Source: Chitinophagaceae bacterium UBA3961 (GTDB lineage Bacteria; Bacteroidota; Bacteroidia; Chitinophagales; Chitinophagaceae). Taken from it: 14,022 nt of DNA. A program made the translations under genes and the position numbers. The notes below the pieces were generated by a model. That model was not told the DNA's origin. It saw only the letters and a program-made list of their open reading frames with translations, and searched no databases. The stretch spans positions 1 through 14,022 of the forward strand of contig DGDD01000043.1 of assembly GCA_002385265.1 (NCBI GenBank), written 5' to 3'. Positions 1 to 7,413 of the stretch are shown one piece after another (position 1 is the first letter of the stretch; each line of letters begins with the position of its first letter).

Positions 1-1
1 T

Positions 2-1504
2 AAAGGGAGTGTCAACTTAGCTTCCATACCCCAATTTGTGAAATTAGAAGCTGGAACTGTTTTGAAAGGATTGTTGAAAGCCGACGTTGATGCTAGAGGA
101 AGTATGGCAGGTTCTTACGATAAAATACTGGTAAAAGGCGGAGTAGACATGACTAATTTTGAATACAGTTCAAAAACCTCTCCCGATCCAATCAATCTTC
201 AAAAACTATTGGCCAATTTCAGCAATACCCAAATCAATATCGCTGAACTTTCCGGAAAGTATATGGGTACTGCGTTTAATGGAACCGGTTCTATCATTGA
301 TCCACTCGCTTATTTTAACAAGAAAGCTCCTCTGAAAGGAAACTTTACCATTAATGCCGACCAATTCAATGTAAACAAATGGATGGGGACGAGTACAGAT
401 ACAGCAACTACAACTGCAAGTGAGCCATTTGCAGTTCCATCCGACATCAAGTTTACTTTGAATGCAGGAGTTAATAAAATCACCTACGACAAATTAGAAA
501 TTGATAATGCATCCGGCACTCTTGAAATAACAGATGAAACTGTTTTCTTCAAAAACCTGAAAGGCAATGCATTGCAAGGATCAATGAACATTAATGGTTC
601 ATATAGTACGCTTCAAAGTAAATCTAAGCCCGATATTGCGCTCACCTACGATGTTAAAAATGTAGACGTGCAACAAACATTTTTCGCTTTCAATACTTTT
701 CAAAAGATCATGCCTATCGGTCAATTCTTGGGCGGTAAACTTCAATCGCAACTCAGCGTAAAAGGACAATTGGGTGAAAACCTTTTCCCGGTTCTAAATT
801 CACTGAATGGCAAGGGAGATCTATTATTGATTGAGGGATTTCTTAGTAAGTTCAAACCATTGGAAGAAATAGCATCCCAATTAAAGATCAAAGAATTGGA
901 ATCTATTTCAGTAAAGGATGTAAAAAACTACATTGAATTTACCAATGGACGTGTAATGGTGAAACCGTTCAAGTTGAATGTAAAAGGTATAGAAATGGAA
1001 ATTGGAGGGTTTCATGGTTTTGATCAGTCGATGGACTATCAAATTAACATGAAAGTACCACGTTCAATGTTGGGTACGCAAGCCAACTCTTTGGTATCTA
1101 ATTGGGAAAGCCAATTAAGTGCGAAAGGAATTCCGGTAAAAGCATCAACCATCGTTCCGATACTGGTGAAAGTAGGAGGAAGTTTAAGTAAACCTCAAAT
1201 CAAAACATCTATTAAAGAAGGAGCTCAAAGTCTTGCCGATGACTTGAAGCAACAGGTCACTGATTTTGCGAAAGCTAAAGTTGATAGCACAAAAGCGGCA
1301 GTAACGAAAGCTGTTAAAGACAGCGTTGAATCGGCCAAAAAACAAGTTGTAGACGCTGCAAAATCGGAGCTAAAGAAGCAATTATTGGGCGATACGGCCA
1401 CTAAATCAGATCCTTCAAAAACAAAGAAACAATTGGAAGAAGCCGGTAAAGGATTGTTCAAACAGATTCTTGGAAAAAAGAAAAAAGACAGTACAAGCAA
1501 TTAG
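2..1504 (+). CDS. AsmA-family protein, C-terminal part (5' end beyond the window)
   Basis: The reading frame is open from the first bases of the window, so this is the last 500 residues of a longer protein. The GTG at 38 is an internal valine, not a start. The protein shows the alternating hydrophobic/polar beta-strand pattern of AsmA-like C-terminal regions, with typical stretches such as MPIGQFLGGKLQSQLSVKG (about 708-765) and the block from about 1100 to 1205 (KGIPVKASTIVPILVKVGGS). Family knowledge: AsmA-like proteins are anchored in the inner membrane, span the periplasm, and are linked to lipid transport or outer-membrane homeostasis. The last roughly 95 residues (from about 1216) change character completely into a helical Ala/Lys/Asp/Ser-rich tail ending in GKKKKDSTSN. 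A terminator-like hairpin follows about 55 bp after the stop. The family call is good; the precise role is unknown. Confidence 0.8.
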   Translation, partial: KGSVNLASIPQFVKLEAGTVLKGLLKADVDARGSMAGSYDKILVKGGVDMTNFEYSSKTSPDPINLQKLLANFSNTQINIAELSGKYMGTAFNGTGSIIDPLAYFNKKAPLKGNFTINADQFNVNKWMGTSTDTATTTASEPFAVPSDIKFTLNAGVNKITYDKLEIDNASGTLEITDETVFFKNLKGNALQGSMNINGSYSTLQSKSKPDIALTYDVKNVDVQQTFFAFNTFQKIMPIGQFLGGKLQSQLSVKGQLGENLFPVLNSLNGKGDLLLIEGFLSKFKPLEEIASQLKIKELESISVKDVKNYIEFTNGRVMVKPFKLNVKGIEMEIGGFHGFDQSMDYQINMKVPRSMLGTQANSLVSNWESQLSAKGIPVKASTIVPILVKVGGSLSKPQIKTSIKEGAQSLADDLKQQVTDFAKAKVDSTKAAVTKAVKDSVESAKKQVVDAAKSELKKQLLGDTATKSDPSKTKKQLEEAGKGLFKQILGKKKKDSTSN

Positions 1505-1557
1505 GCCTCGTTCTAGGGGAGCGCTAAAATACATAAAATATTGATTTACAGTTAAAT

Positions 1558-1592
1558 AAACGCGAATCTACGGTAGGATTCGCGTTTTTATT
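1558..1592 (+). terminator. Intrinsic terminator after the AsmA-family gene
   Basis: The inverted repeat CGCGAATC (1561-1568) / GATTCGCG (1577-1584) is extended by AAA before and TTT after, with an 8-nt loop, and is followed by a T-rich run (tttttattt). The flanking A run could also let it act on the opposite strand, but no minus-strand gene needs it here. Confidence 0.8.
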
Positions 1593-1653
1593 TACAATAT
1601 CTGAGAATGAGAATTTTCAGGCCTGAGAATCAGCATTTTTGGGTCTTTTCCCC

Positions 1654-1661
1654 TATTTTTG
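1654..1661 (+). promoter_or_regulatory. Candidate Bacteroidota -7 element for hppA
   Basis: TATTTTTG matches the Bacteroidota sigma-A -7 consensus TAnnTTTG exactly and lies 37 bp before the chosen hppA ATG, which would leave a leader of about 30 nt. The matching -33 element (TTTG or TTG about 19-21 bp upstream) is not evident; the nearest TTTG, at 1638-1641, is too close. This is therefore a partial promoter call. Confidence 0.4.
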
Positions 1662-1698
1662 CCGTCCTTTTAACTCAATTTTAAGAACCAAACACATT

Positions 1699-4113
1699 AT
1701 GGAGAATTTGCTTTACTTGGTACCGGCAATGGCAGTAATTGGTTTGTTATACACTTTTGTAAAATTCAACTGGGTATCCAAACAAGACGCCGGAAACGAC
1801 CGAATGAAAGAAATCAGTACGTACATCGCTGAAGGAGCAATGGCGTTCCTGAAAGCTGAATGGAAAATCCTGAGCTATTTCGTTGTAATTGTAGCGATTT
1901 TGCTTGCGGTAATGGCTAAATCTAATCCACATAGCGATTGGACCATTGCGTTGTCATTTGTATTGGGCGCCGTATTCAGTGCAACCGCGGGTTACATTGG
2001 AATGAAGGTTGCCACCAAAGCAAACGTACGCACAGCGAATGCTGCTCGTACCAGTTTGTCGAAAGCCCTGAACGTTTCCTTCACGGGAGGTGCAGTAATG
2101 GGATTAGGCGTTGCCGGTCTCGCTGTATTAGGTTTGGGTGGTCTCTATCTAATCTTAAAATCATACTTCGGTGCTACTGCGGTTGATTCCGAAGAAATGT
2201 TGAAAACAATTGAAGTGCTTACCGGATTCTCTTTGGGAGCGGAAAGCATCGCTTTGTTTGCGCGTGTTGGCGGTGGTATCTATACTAAAGCAGCCGACGT
2301 AGGTGCAGACCTCGTTGGTAAAGTGGAAGCAGGTATTCCTGAAGACGATCCTCGTAACCCGGCCACTATCGCAGATAACGTTGGTGATAACGTTGGTGAC
2401 GTTGCCGGTATGGGTGCCGATTTGTTCGGTTCTTATGTTGCTACCGTTCTCGCAACAATGGTTCTTGGACAGGAAACAAAATCTACCGACAATTTCGGTG
2501 GCTTTGCTCCTATTCTATTACCTATGTTGATCGCCGGTGTGGGTATCCTCTTCTCAATCATAGGTACTTTCTTTGTTCGCATCAACGACAACGCAGGTAT
2601 CAGCACAGATAACGTTCAAAAGGCTTTGAACATGGGTAACTGGGGTTCAATCGTGTTAACTGCAATTGCCTCTGTTGGTCTTGTTTATTATATTCTTCCT
2701 GAAACTATGGTATTGCGCGGAACTGAATTCACCAAATGGGGTGTACTCGGTGCAATTGCCGTAGGTTTAGTTGTTGGTACTTTAATGAGTATCATCACAG
2801 AATATTATACTGCAATGGGTAAACGCCCAGTAATGTCAATTATCCGTCAGTCCTCAACCGGTCACGCTACAAACGTTATCGGTGGTTTGGCGATTGGTAT
2901 GGAATCTACCTTCCTTCCAATTCTTGTATTGGCTGGTGGTATATGGGGTTCATACGCTTGCGCAGGTCTTTACGGTGTAGCAATTGCTGCAGCCGGAATG
3001 ATGGCAACTACTGCCATGCAATTAGCAATTGATGCATTCGGTCCTATCGCAGATAATGCCGGTGGTATCGCTGAGATGAGTGAATTGCCAGCAGATGTTC
3101 GTGAAAAAACAGACGTATTAGATGCTGTAGGAAATACTACTGCTGCCACAGGTAAAGGATTTGCAATTGCTTCTGCAGCTCTAACTGCCTTAGCATTGTT
3201 TGCAGCTTTCGTAGGTGTAGCTGGTATCCAAGGGATCGATATTTATAAAGCGGATGTATTGGCTTCTTTGTTTGTTGGAGCTATGATTCCATTTATCTTC
3301 TCTTCATTGGCAATTCGCGCCGTAGGTGAAGCAGCCATGAGCATGGTTGAAGAAGTACGTCGCCAATTCAAGTCTATTCCTGGAATCATGGAAGGTACCG
3401 GAAAGCCAGAATACGATAAATGCGTAGCTATCTCTACTCAGGCTTCTATCAGAAAAATGATGTTGCCAGGTGCTATTGCTATCATTTCTCCATTGATCGT
3501 TGGTTTCATTGTAGGCCCTGAAGCTCTTGGTGGTTTCTTAGCCGGTGCAACCGTAAGTGGAGTATTGATGGGTATGTTCCAAAACAATGCCGGTGGTGCT
3601 TGGGATAATGCTAAGAAAAGCTTTGAAAAAGGTGTTGAAATCAACGGACAGATCTACTACAAAAAATCTGATCCACACAAAGCTTCTGTAACAGGTGATA
3701 CTGTGGGTGATCCATTCAAAGATACTTCTGGTCCATCAATGAACATCTTGATTAAATTGATGTCAATTGTATCATTAGTTGTAGCGCCTACATTGAAAGA
3801 TATTCACGGAACTTCGGCTTCTACTCACGTTGAAAAGAAAGTAGAAATTACTTATTCAAATACATCAGCCGATGCAGGTTCTGAAAAGCAAACAGTTAAT
3901 GTAAACATTGAAGGGGATGGTGTTGAAAACGCTACTAACCAATTCATTGAAACATTAAAAAAGGATTTGAACAATCCTACCTCATTGGATGTAAAATGGG
4001 AAAACAATGTTTTGACCATCAATGGCCAAACACAATCTGAGGACGTAGTTAAAAAGTATGCTGCGTTTTTAAGCTCAGGTAAAACCCTTAAATTTAAGAT
4101 CGAGAATAAATAA
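1699..4113 (+). CDS. hppA: Membrane-bound K+-stimulated pyrophosphatase, probably H+-pumping
   Basis: Hydrolyses pyrophosphate in the cytoplasm and uses the energy to move ions outward across the inner membrane. The ATG at 1699 gives 804 residues starting MENLLYLVPA; the frame can be extended to a TTG at 1639, but that adds a non-family N-terminus. Family signatures are clear: D200-x7-K208-x-E210 (DVGADLVGKVE), IPEDDPRNP (213-221), DNVGDNVGD (226-234), DNAGGIAEM (452-460), and NNAGGAWDNAKK (629-640) with DPHKASVTGDTVGDP after it. GNTTAATGKG (478-487) has Ala482 and Gly485 where K+-independent enzymes carry Lys and Thr, so a K+-dependent type is expected. The ion-gate glutamate is absent from the helix-6 positions (LFGSYVAT, 242-249) but a Glu is present in helix 5 (GAES, Glu182), as described for Flavobacterium-type H+ pumps. 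After the last membrane helix (about 681-698) there is an unusual soluble tail of about 105 residues. It stands alone between two terminators. Confidence 0.97.
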   Translation: MENLLYLVPAMAVIGLLYTFVKFNWVSKQDAGNDRMKEISTYIAEGAMAFLKAEWKILSYFVVIVAILLAVMAKSNPHSDWTIALSFVLGAVFSATAGYIGMKVATKANVRTANAARTSLSKALNVSFTGGAVMGLGVAGLAVLGLGGLYLILKSYFGATAVDSEEMLKTIEVLTGFSLGAESIALFARVGGGIYTKAADVGADLVGKVEAGIPEDDPRNPATIADNVGDNVGDVAGMGADLFGSYVATVLATMVLGQETKSTDNFGGFAPILLPMLIAGVGILFSIIGTFFVRINDNAGISTDNVQKALNMGNWGSIVLTAIASVGLVYYILPETMVLRGTEFTKWGVLGAIAVGLVVGTLMSIITEYYTAMGKRPVMSIIRQSSTGHATNVIGGLAIGMESTFLPILVLAGGIWGSYACAGLYGVAIAAAGMMATTAMQLAIDAFGPIADNAGGIAEMSELPADVREKTDVLDAVGNTTAATGKGFAIASAALTALALFAAFVGVAGIQGIDIYKADVLASLFVGAMIPFIFSSLAIRAVGEAAMSMVEEVRRQFKSIPGIMEGTGKPEYDKCVAISTQASIRKMMLPGAIAIISPLIVGFIVGPEALGGFLAGATVSGVLMGMFQNNAGGAWDNAKKSFEKGVEINGQIYYKKSDPHKASVTGDTVGDPFKDTSGPSMNILIKLMSIVSLVVAPTLKDIHGTSASTHVEKKVEITYSNTSADAGSEKQTVNVNIEGDGVENATNQFIETLKKDLNNPTSLDVKWENNVLTINGQTQSEDVVKKYAAFLSSGKTLKFKIENK

Positions 4114-4159
4114 TTCAGGTGTTTCTGAGAAAAGAAGCACTAATCATACCAAATACCAT

Positions 4160-4195
4160 AAGCCCCGATGTTTCTACATTGGGGCTTTTCTTTTG
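4160..4195 (+). terminator. Strong intrinsic terminator after hppA
   Basis: AAGCCCC (4160-4166) pairs with GGGGCTT (4181-4187). The inner ATGT/ACAT arms and one G-T wobble extend this to a 12-bp stem closed by a TTCT tetraloop. A T-rich run (ttttctttt) follows. It separates hppA from the blaI unit. Confidence 0.92.
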
Positions 4196-4222
4196 CCACA
4201 ATTTTAGTTTTCTTAACAATTC

Positions 4223-4242
4223 ATTACGAAATTTGTCGTAAT
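4223..4242. promoter_or_regulatory. Operator-like palindrome upstream of the BlaI-type repressor
   Basis: A perfect inverted repeat, ATTACGA-N6-TCGTAAT (20 bp), ends 22 bp before the ATG of the repressor gene. Its size, its TACGA/TCGTA half-sites and its position fit the autoregulatory operators bound by BlaI/MecI-family dimers. It overlaps GAAATTTG (4228-4235), a weak match to a -7 element, so binding could block transcription start. I saw no second copy in this window. That it is an operator is inferred. Confidence 0.65.
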
Positions 4243-4264
4243 TTAGAGATCAAAGCAACGAAAC

Positions 4265-4651
4265 ATGTCAACAAAAACGTTGAAACCCACAGAAAGTGAA
4301 TTAGAAATACTCCAAGTGTTATGGGAGCGTAAATCGGCTAGTGTGAGAGAAGTTCATGAGGAATTATCAAAAACAAAAGAATCAGGCTATACAACTACCT
4401 TGAAACTGATGCAGATCATGTTTGAGAAGGGATTGGTAAAGCGCGATGAAAGCGCTAAAACGCACTATTATCAGCCTTGGGTAAGTAAAGAAAAGACCCA
4501 GAAGCATATGGTAGGCAAAATGATTGATACCCTTTTTGGAGGGTCTACTACTGAATTAGTGCTTCAGGCCTTGGGGAATCACAAAGCCAGCGAAGATGAA
4601 CTGGAAGCCATTCAAAAAATGATTGAAGAACTCAAATCTGCCGGGAAATAA
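4265..4651 (+). CDS. BlaI/MecI/CopY-family transcriptional repressor
   Basis: A 128-residue winged-helix protein, the normal length for the family. The N-terminal DNA-binding domain spans about 7-75: helix PTESELEILQVLW (8-20), SVREVHEEL (26-34), the probable recognition helix GYTTTLKLMQIMFEKGLV (41-58), and the wing around KRDESAKTHYY (59-69). The C-terminal helices (about 76-126) form the usual dimerisation region. Family members repress their own operon until a partner M56 protease is activated and the repressor is cleaved. The stop codon overlaps the ATG of the M56 gene (TAATG), which implies translational coupling. The palindrome just upstream supports self-regulation. The inducer cannot be told from sequence, and a role in beta-lactam resistance should not be assumed. 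Confidence 0.93.
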   Translation: MSTKTLKPTESELEILQVLWERKSASVREVHEELSKTKESGYTTTLKLMQIMFEKGLVKRDESAKTHYYQPWVSKEKTQKHMVGKMIDTLFGGSTTELVLQALGNHKASEDELEAIQKMIEELKSAGK

Positions 4652-6330
4652 TGACAAGCCTTCTCTCCTTCTTACAAGGATTGGGTCAACTACTGCTTCA
4701 CAGCTTTTGGCTGATGGGGCTCTGTTGGCTGTTGGCATTGCTTAGTATAAATGTTTTGAAAAACCAGTCAGCAAGGATCAAGCAAAAAGTTCTTACGGTT
4801 CTTTTAATAATTGCGGTATCAACACTTGGGCTATTAGGCTTCTTCCTGTTTTCCAACAATCAAACGAAGGTTCTCACGATCTTCACCTGGCAAATTCAAA
4901 ACGAATTCCTCATCGGTGATACCATTTCAAAATGGATACAATATACATCGATCATTTTCTCAGGATTGTACCTTCTAGGTATGGTTCGTAAAGTTTTTAT
5001 TTTTACTTCCCAACTTCAAACACTGCGCTCTTTTTCCAATTTTTCTTCAAATAAGGTTCCTATCCATCTCAAACTTTATGCTGAAGAACAGCGTTTCTTG
5101 CTAGGAATAAGACGTCGTATTAGCATTATTATTAAAGAAAATATTTCTACTGCCTGCACTATTGGTTTTTGGAAACCAGTTATCCTATTACCCGCCGCAG
5201 CACTTTCTCAATTAACAACAATCCAGCTTGAAGCTATTATTCTTCACGAACTTTCTCATATAAAAAAGCTCGACTTTATTATAAATTGGGCATTGGTAGT
5301 GTTAGAGCAATTGTTTTTCTTCAATCCTTTTGTTCAAAAAATAAGTCGTCTAATAAAAGAGTATAGAGAACAATCAAGCGACGAATTGGTGCTTCAGTTC
5401 AAATACAGTCCATTATCCTATGCCGAAGCATTACTAATACTAGCTAAATACGAGCAGGCTGGCCATCCTTTAATGGTTTCTGCAACTGACGGAATGCTAA
5501 AAAGAAGAATCGAAAAAATGCTCTATGCCAGAGCGCCTAAAGTACAGTTTCCATTGATGCAACTATGCTGGATAGCATCAATAGCATTGGTATTAACAGT
5601 ATCAATCAAGAATTTGCCGACAAGAGTACAAACAGATTTAACTCAAAATAACGGTGACTATACCGTTGGATTTCAACCGGTAAACATTCTTCCTGTATCC
5701 TATAGTATCAGCAAAACTTCCAATTCAAAGAAACCCGATTCAAAGCTTCCAGTCATGGTAGCTAAGCCGACAGAAGATGTAGTACTAGAAGATGTAGCCA
5801 TTGAAAATACCCCCATACAACTGTCTTATATTGCCAATACGGAACCAGAGCGAGCCTATTCACTTGCAAATACCGACTATTTGATTGAAGGTGCGCCAGG
5901 TATTGGAAATGAGAAGAAAGAGCCCTACCTGCCAAAGAATAGTTTCGACTTTAAACTCTCATCAGATAATATCGTTCTCTCAACAGAGATCGATGCTTTC
6001 AAAGAAAATTTGATCAATGAAATGATTTCTGAAATCAATCAATTGAAATCAATAGAATTAATTGAAAGAGAATCAGGATCAGATCTTACGACTGAAAAAG
6101 AACGCAGTTCAAGCTCTTTCAAAAGTAAAATTGAAGATTTCAACAAGCGCTACCCCAATCAATTGAGCAAAGCTTTAACGGTAGATATGTTATCGAAGCA
6201 ATTGCTTGCGCTTAAATATAAGACCAAAGCAATGGAGTTGAAAAACAAGAAAGAAAATCTCTTTGCTGAATACAAATACATAATTGAACTCAGTTCAGAC
6301 AGTACAGGTAAAAAAACGGTGGTATTCTAG
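4651..6330 (+). CDS. M56-family (BlaR1-like) membrane metalloprotease/sensor
   Basis: A 559-residue protein whose start overlaps the repressor stop by one base. The N-terminal half is a membrane-embedded peptidase: hydrophobic helices at roughly 12-35, 46-67, 94-116 and 303-320, and the zinc-binding motif HELSH (199-203) with EYREQSSDE (237-245) downstream, where Glu240 is the likely third zinc ligand. The FWKPVILLPA stretch (173-182) and SYAEALL (256-262) are also typical. In the classical system the protease is activated by an extracellular signal and leads to loss of the BlaI repressor. The part after the fourth helix (about 322-559) should lie in the periplasm. It is rich in Ser, Lys, Glu and Asn, probably helical near its end, and shows no penicillin-binding SxxK domain or other sensor I can recognise. 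What it senses is unknown. Confidence 0.9.
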   Translation: MTSLLSFLQGLGQLLLHSFWLMGLCWLLALLSINVLKNQSARIKQKVLTVLLIIAVSTLGLLGFFLFSNNQTKVLTIFTWQIQNEFLIGDTISKWIQYTSIIFSGLYLLGMVRKVFIFTSQLQTLRSFSNFSSNKVPIHLKLYAEEQRFLLGIRRRISIIIKENISTACTIGFWKPVILLPAAALSQLTTIQLEAIILHELSHIKKLDFIINWALVVLEQLFFFNPFVQKISRLIKEYREQSSDELVLQFKYSPLSYAEALLILAKYEQAGHPLMVSATDGMLKRRIEKMLYARAPKVQFPLMQLCWIASIALVLTVSIKNLPTRVQTDLTQNNGDYTVGFQPVNILPVSYSISKTSNSKKPDSKLPVMVAKPTEDVVLEDVAIENTPIQLSYIANTEPERAYSLANTDYLIEGAPGIGNEKKEPYLPKNSFDFKLSSDNIVLSTEIDAFKENLINEMISEINQLKSIELIERESGSDLTTEKERSSSSFKSKIEDFNKRYPNQLSKALTVDMLSKQLLALKYKTKAMELKNKKENLFAEYKYIIELSSDSTGKKTVVF

Positions 6331-6338
6331 TTTACCAC
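6310..6338 (-). terminator. Candidate minus-strand terminator overlapping both convergent stop codons
   Basis: The inverted repeat GTGGTA (6319-6324) / TACCAC (6333-6338) has an 8-nt loop. Read on the minus strand, the stem is followed two bases later by seven Ts (A run 6310-6316 on the plus strand), as in an intrinsic terminator for the porP transcript. The M56 stop codon lies in the loop and the porP stop codon straddles the loop-stem boundary. No T run follows on the plus strand. The six-pair stem is only moderately strong. Confidence 0.45.
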
Positions 6339-7351
6339 ACGTTCTTGGGACACCAGTCTCCATATTTATTTCCCAGTGTGAAACCGATCAGCAATTCATG
6401 GGTTCCCTTACTCACCGTATTTAATTTAGAAGTAGTATAATCGTAAGAATAGCCTAAGCTAAGAGTATTCGAAATATTGATGCCCATCATTCCGGCAAAC
6501 CCTTCACCGTTTCTATAGCTGGCTCCTACCCACATTACATCTTGGTATTGTAGCTTTAAGTTCACATCAACCTGTGTTGGTAAAGGACTAATGTACTTTA
6601 CCATTAGGGAAGGGATAAGGTTTAAGTCATCATTTATCAATAAACGATAGCCTGCTGTTGCGAATAGATGCGGAACAAATTTTCCGTCGGTTGTTTTAAC
6701 TTGATAATCAGAAAACGCGATTTTAGACGGAATAATTTGTTGAGCTGATAGTCCTACAAAATAGTCGGCTGAATACAAATACAGTCCGGCCATAAAATCA
6801 GGTTTGATTTTATTAATGATTCCGTTGTTATAAACGGCCGGATCTACAGGAACATAAATGAAATCGAGTTTACTTGTATTCAAACTATTATTGGTAATTC
6901 CTGCTCCAAAACCGGCAGCCAAACTGGTTCTGGCAGATATTCCTAGGTGATAAGAATAGGTAGCATAGGCAGCAAACCTACTTAGAGGTCCTGTACGATC
7001 ATTGATGATTTGCATCCCTACTCCGTGATGCGGCTCTGCTGCCGTATATTGTTCCCAATATGCTTTTCCTCTTGGATTTTCACCCGGAACTCGCATAGAC
7101 GTGGCAGACGTTCGAAAGTCACTCTTGCCAATTGGCGTGTGAATGGTAAAATAAGTTGTAATAGGCGCGTCTTGCAGTCCTACCCACTGATGTCGGTGGC
7201 TCAGTTTGATATCAGTATAGTTTTCAATTCCACTTAAAGCGGGATTGAGAATGTATTGATTCATTACATATTGGGTGTAATGTGGCTTCTGTTGAGCTTT
7301 CAACATCAACACCAAACAACTCGACACTAAAAATAAAACACACTTTTTCAT
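6332..7351 (-). CDS. PorP/SprF-family type IX secretion-associated outer-membrane protein
   Basis: The ATG at 7351 gives 339 residues and a clean signal peptide (MKKCVLFLV...MLKA, cleavage near QQ at 20-21); the GTG at 7375 would only add a short tail in front of it. Right after the signal peptide comes the family signature: HYTQYVMNQYILNPALSG (24-41), then DIKLSHRHQWVGLQDAP (47-63) and TTYFTIHTPI (65-74). The remainder has alternating strands suited to an outer-membrane beta-barrel. PorP is part of the T9SS ring/attachment apparatus, and SprF is a paralogue needed for export of the SprB adhesin. The start lies 62 bp downstream of the large PKD protein gene on the same strand, so this copy is more likely a SprF-like partner of that substrate than the core PorP; this is inference from context. 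Confidence 0.92.
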   Translation of the reverse strand: MKKCVLFLVSSCLVLMLKAQQKPHYTQYVMNQYILNPALSGIENYTDIKLSHRHQWVGLQDAPITTYFTIHTPIGKSDFRTSATSMRVPGENPRGKAYWEQYTAAEPHHGVGMQIINDRTGPLSRFAAYATYSYHLGISARTSLAAGFGAGITNNSLNTSKLDFIYVPVDPAVYNNGIINKIKPDFMAGLYLYSADYFVGLSAQQIIPSKIAFSDYQVKTTDGKFVPHLFATAGYRLLINDDLNLIPSLMVKYISPLPTQVDVNLKLQYQDVMWVGASYRNGEGFAGMMGINISNTLSLGYSYDYTTSKLNTVSKGTHELLIGFTLGNKYGDWCPKNVW

Positions 7352-7413
7352 GAAAAAACAGTTAATGGTACGCACGTATTACCTTGCTGCTTTCATTGAA
7401 TATTGGAATGCGA

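Noticed and set aside
38..40. GTG as start of the first gene
   Set aside because: The frame is open upstream to the window edge and the residues before it continue the same beta-strand pattern; it is an internal valine.
1225..1500. Minus-strand 91-codon open frame opposite the AsmA tail
   Set aside because: It mirrors the Ala/Lys-rich codons of the real gene and has no independent protein features.
1639..1698. TTG-initiated 20-residue extension of hppA
   Set aside because: It would overlap the -7 element and adds a sequence not typical of the family; the ATG at 1699 gives a normal first transmembrane helix.
4265..6330. Beta-lactam resistance operon
   Set aside because: The repressor and M56 protease are present, but there is no penicillin-binding sensor domain and no beta-lactamase gene nearby; the pair is common in Bacteroidota with other or unknown roles.
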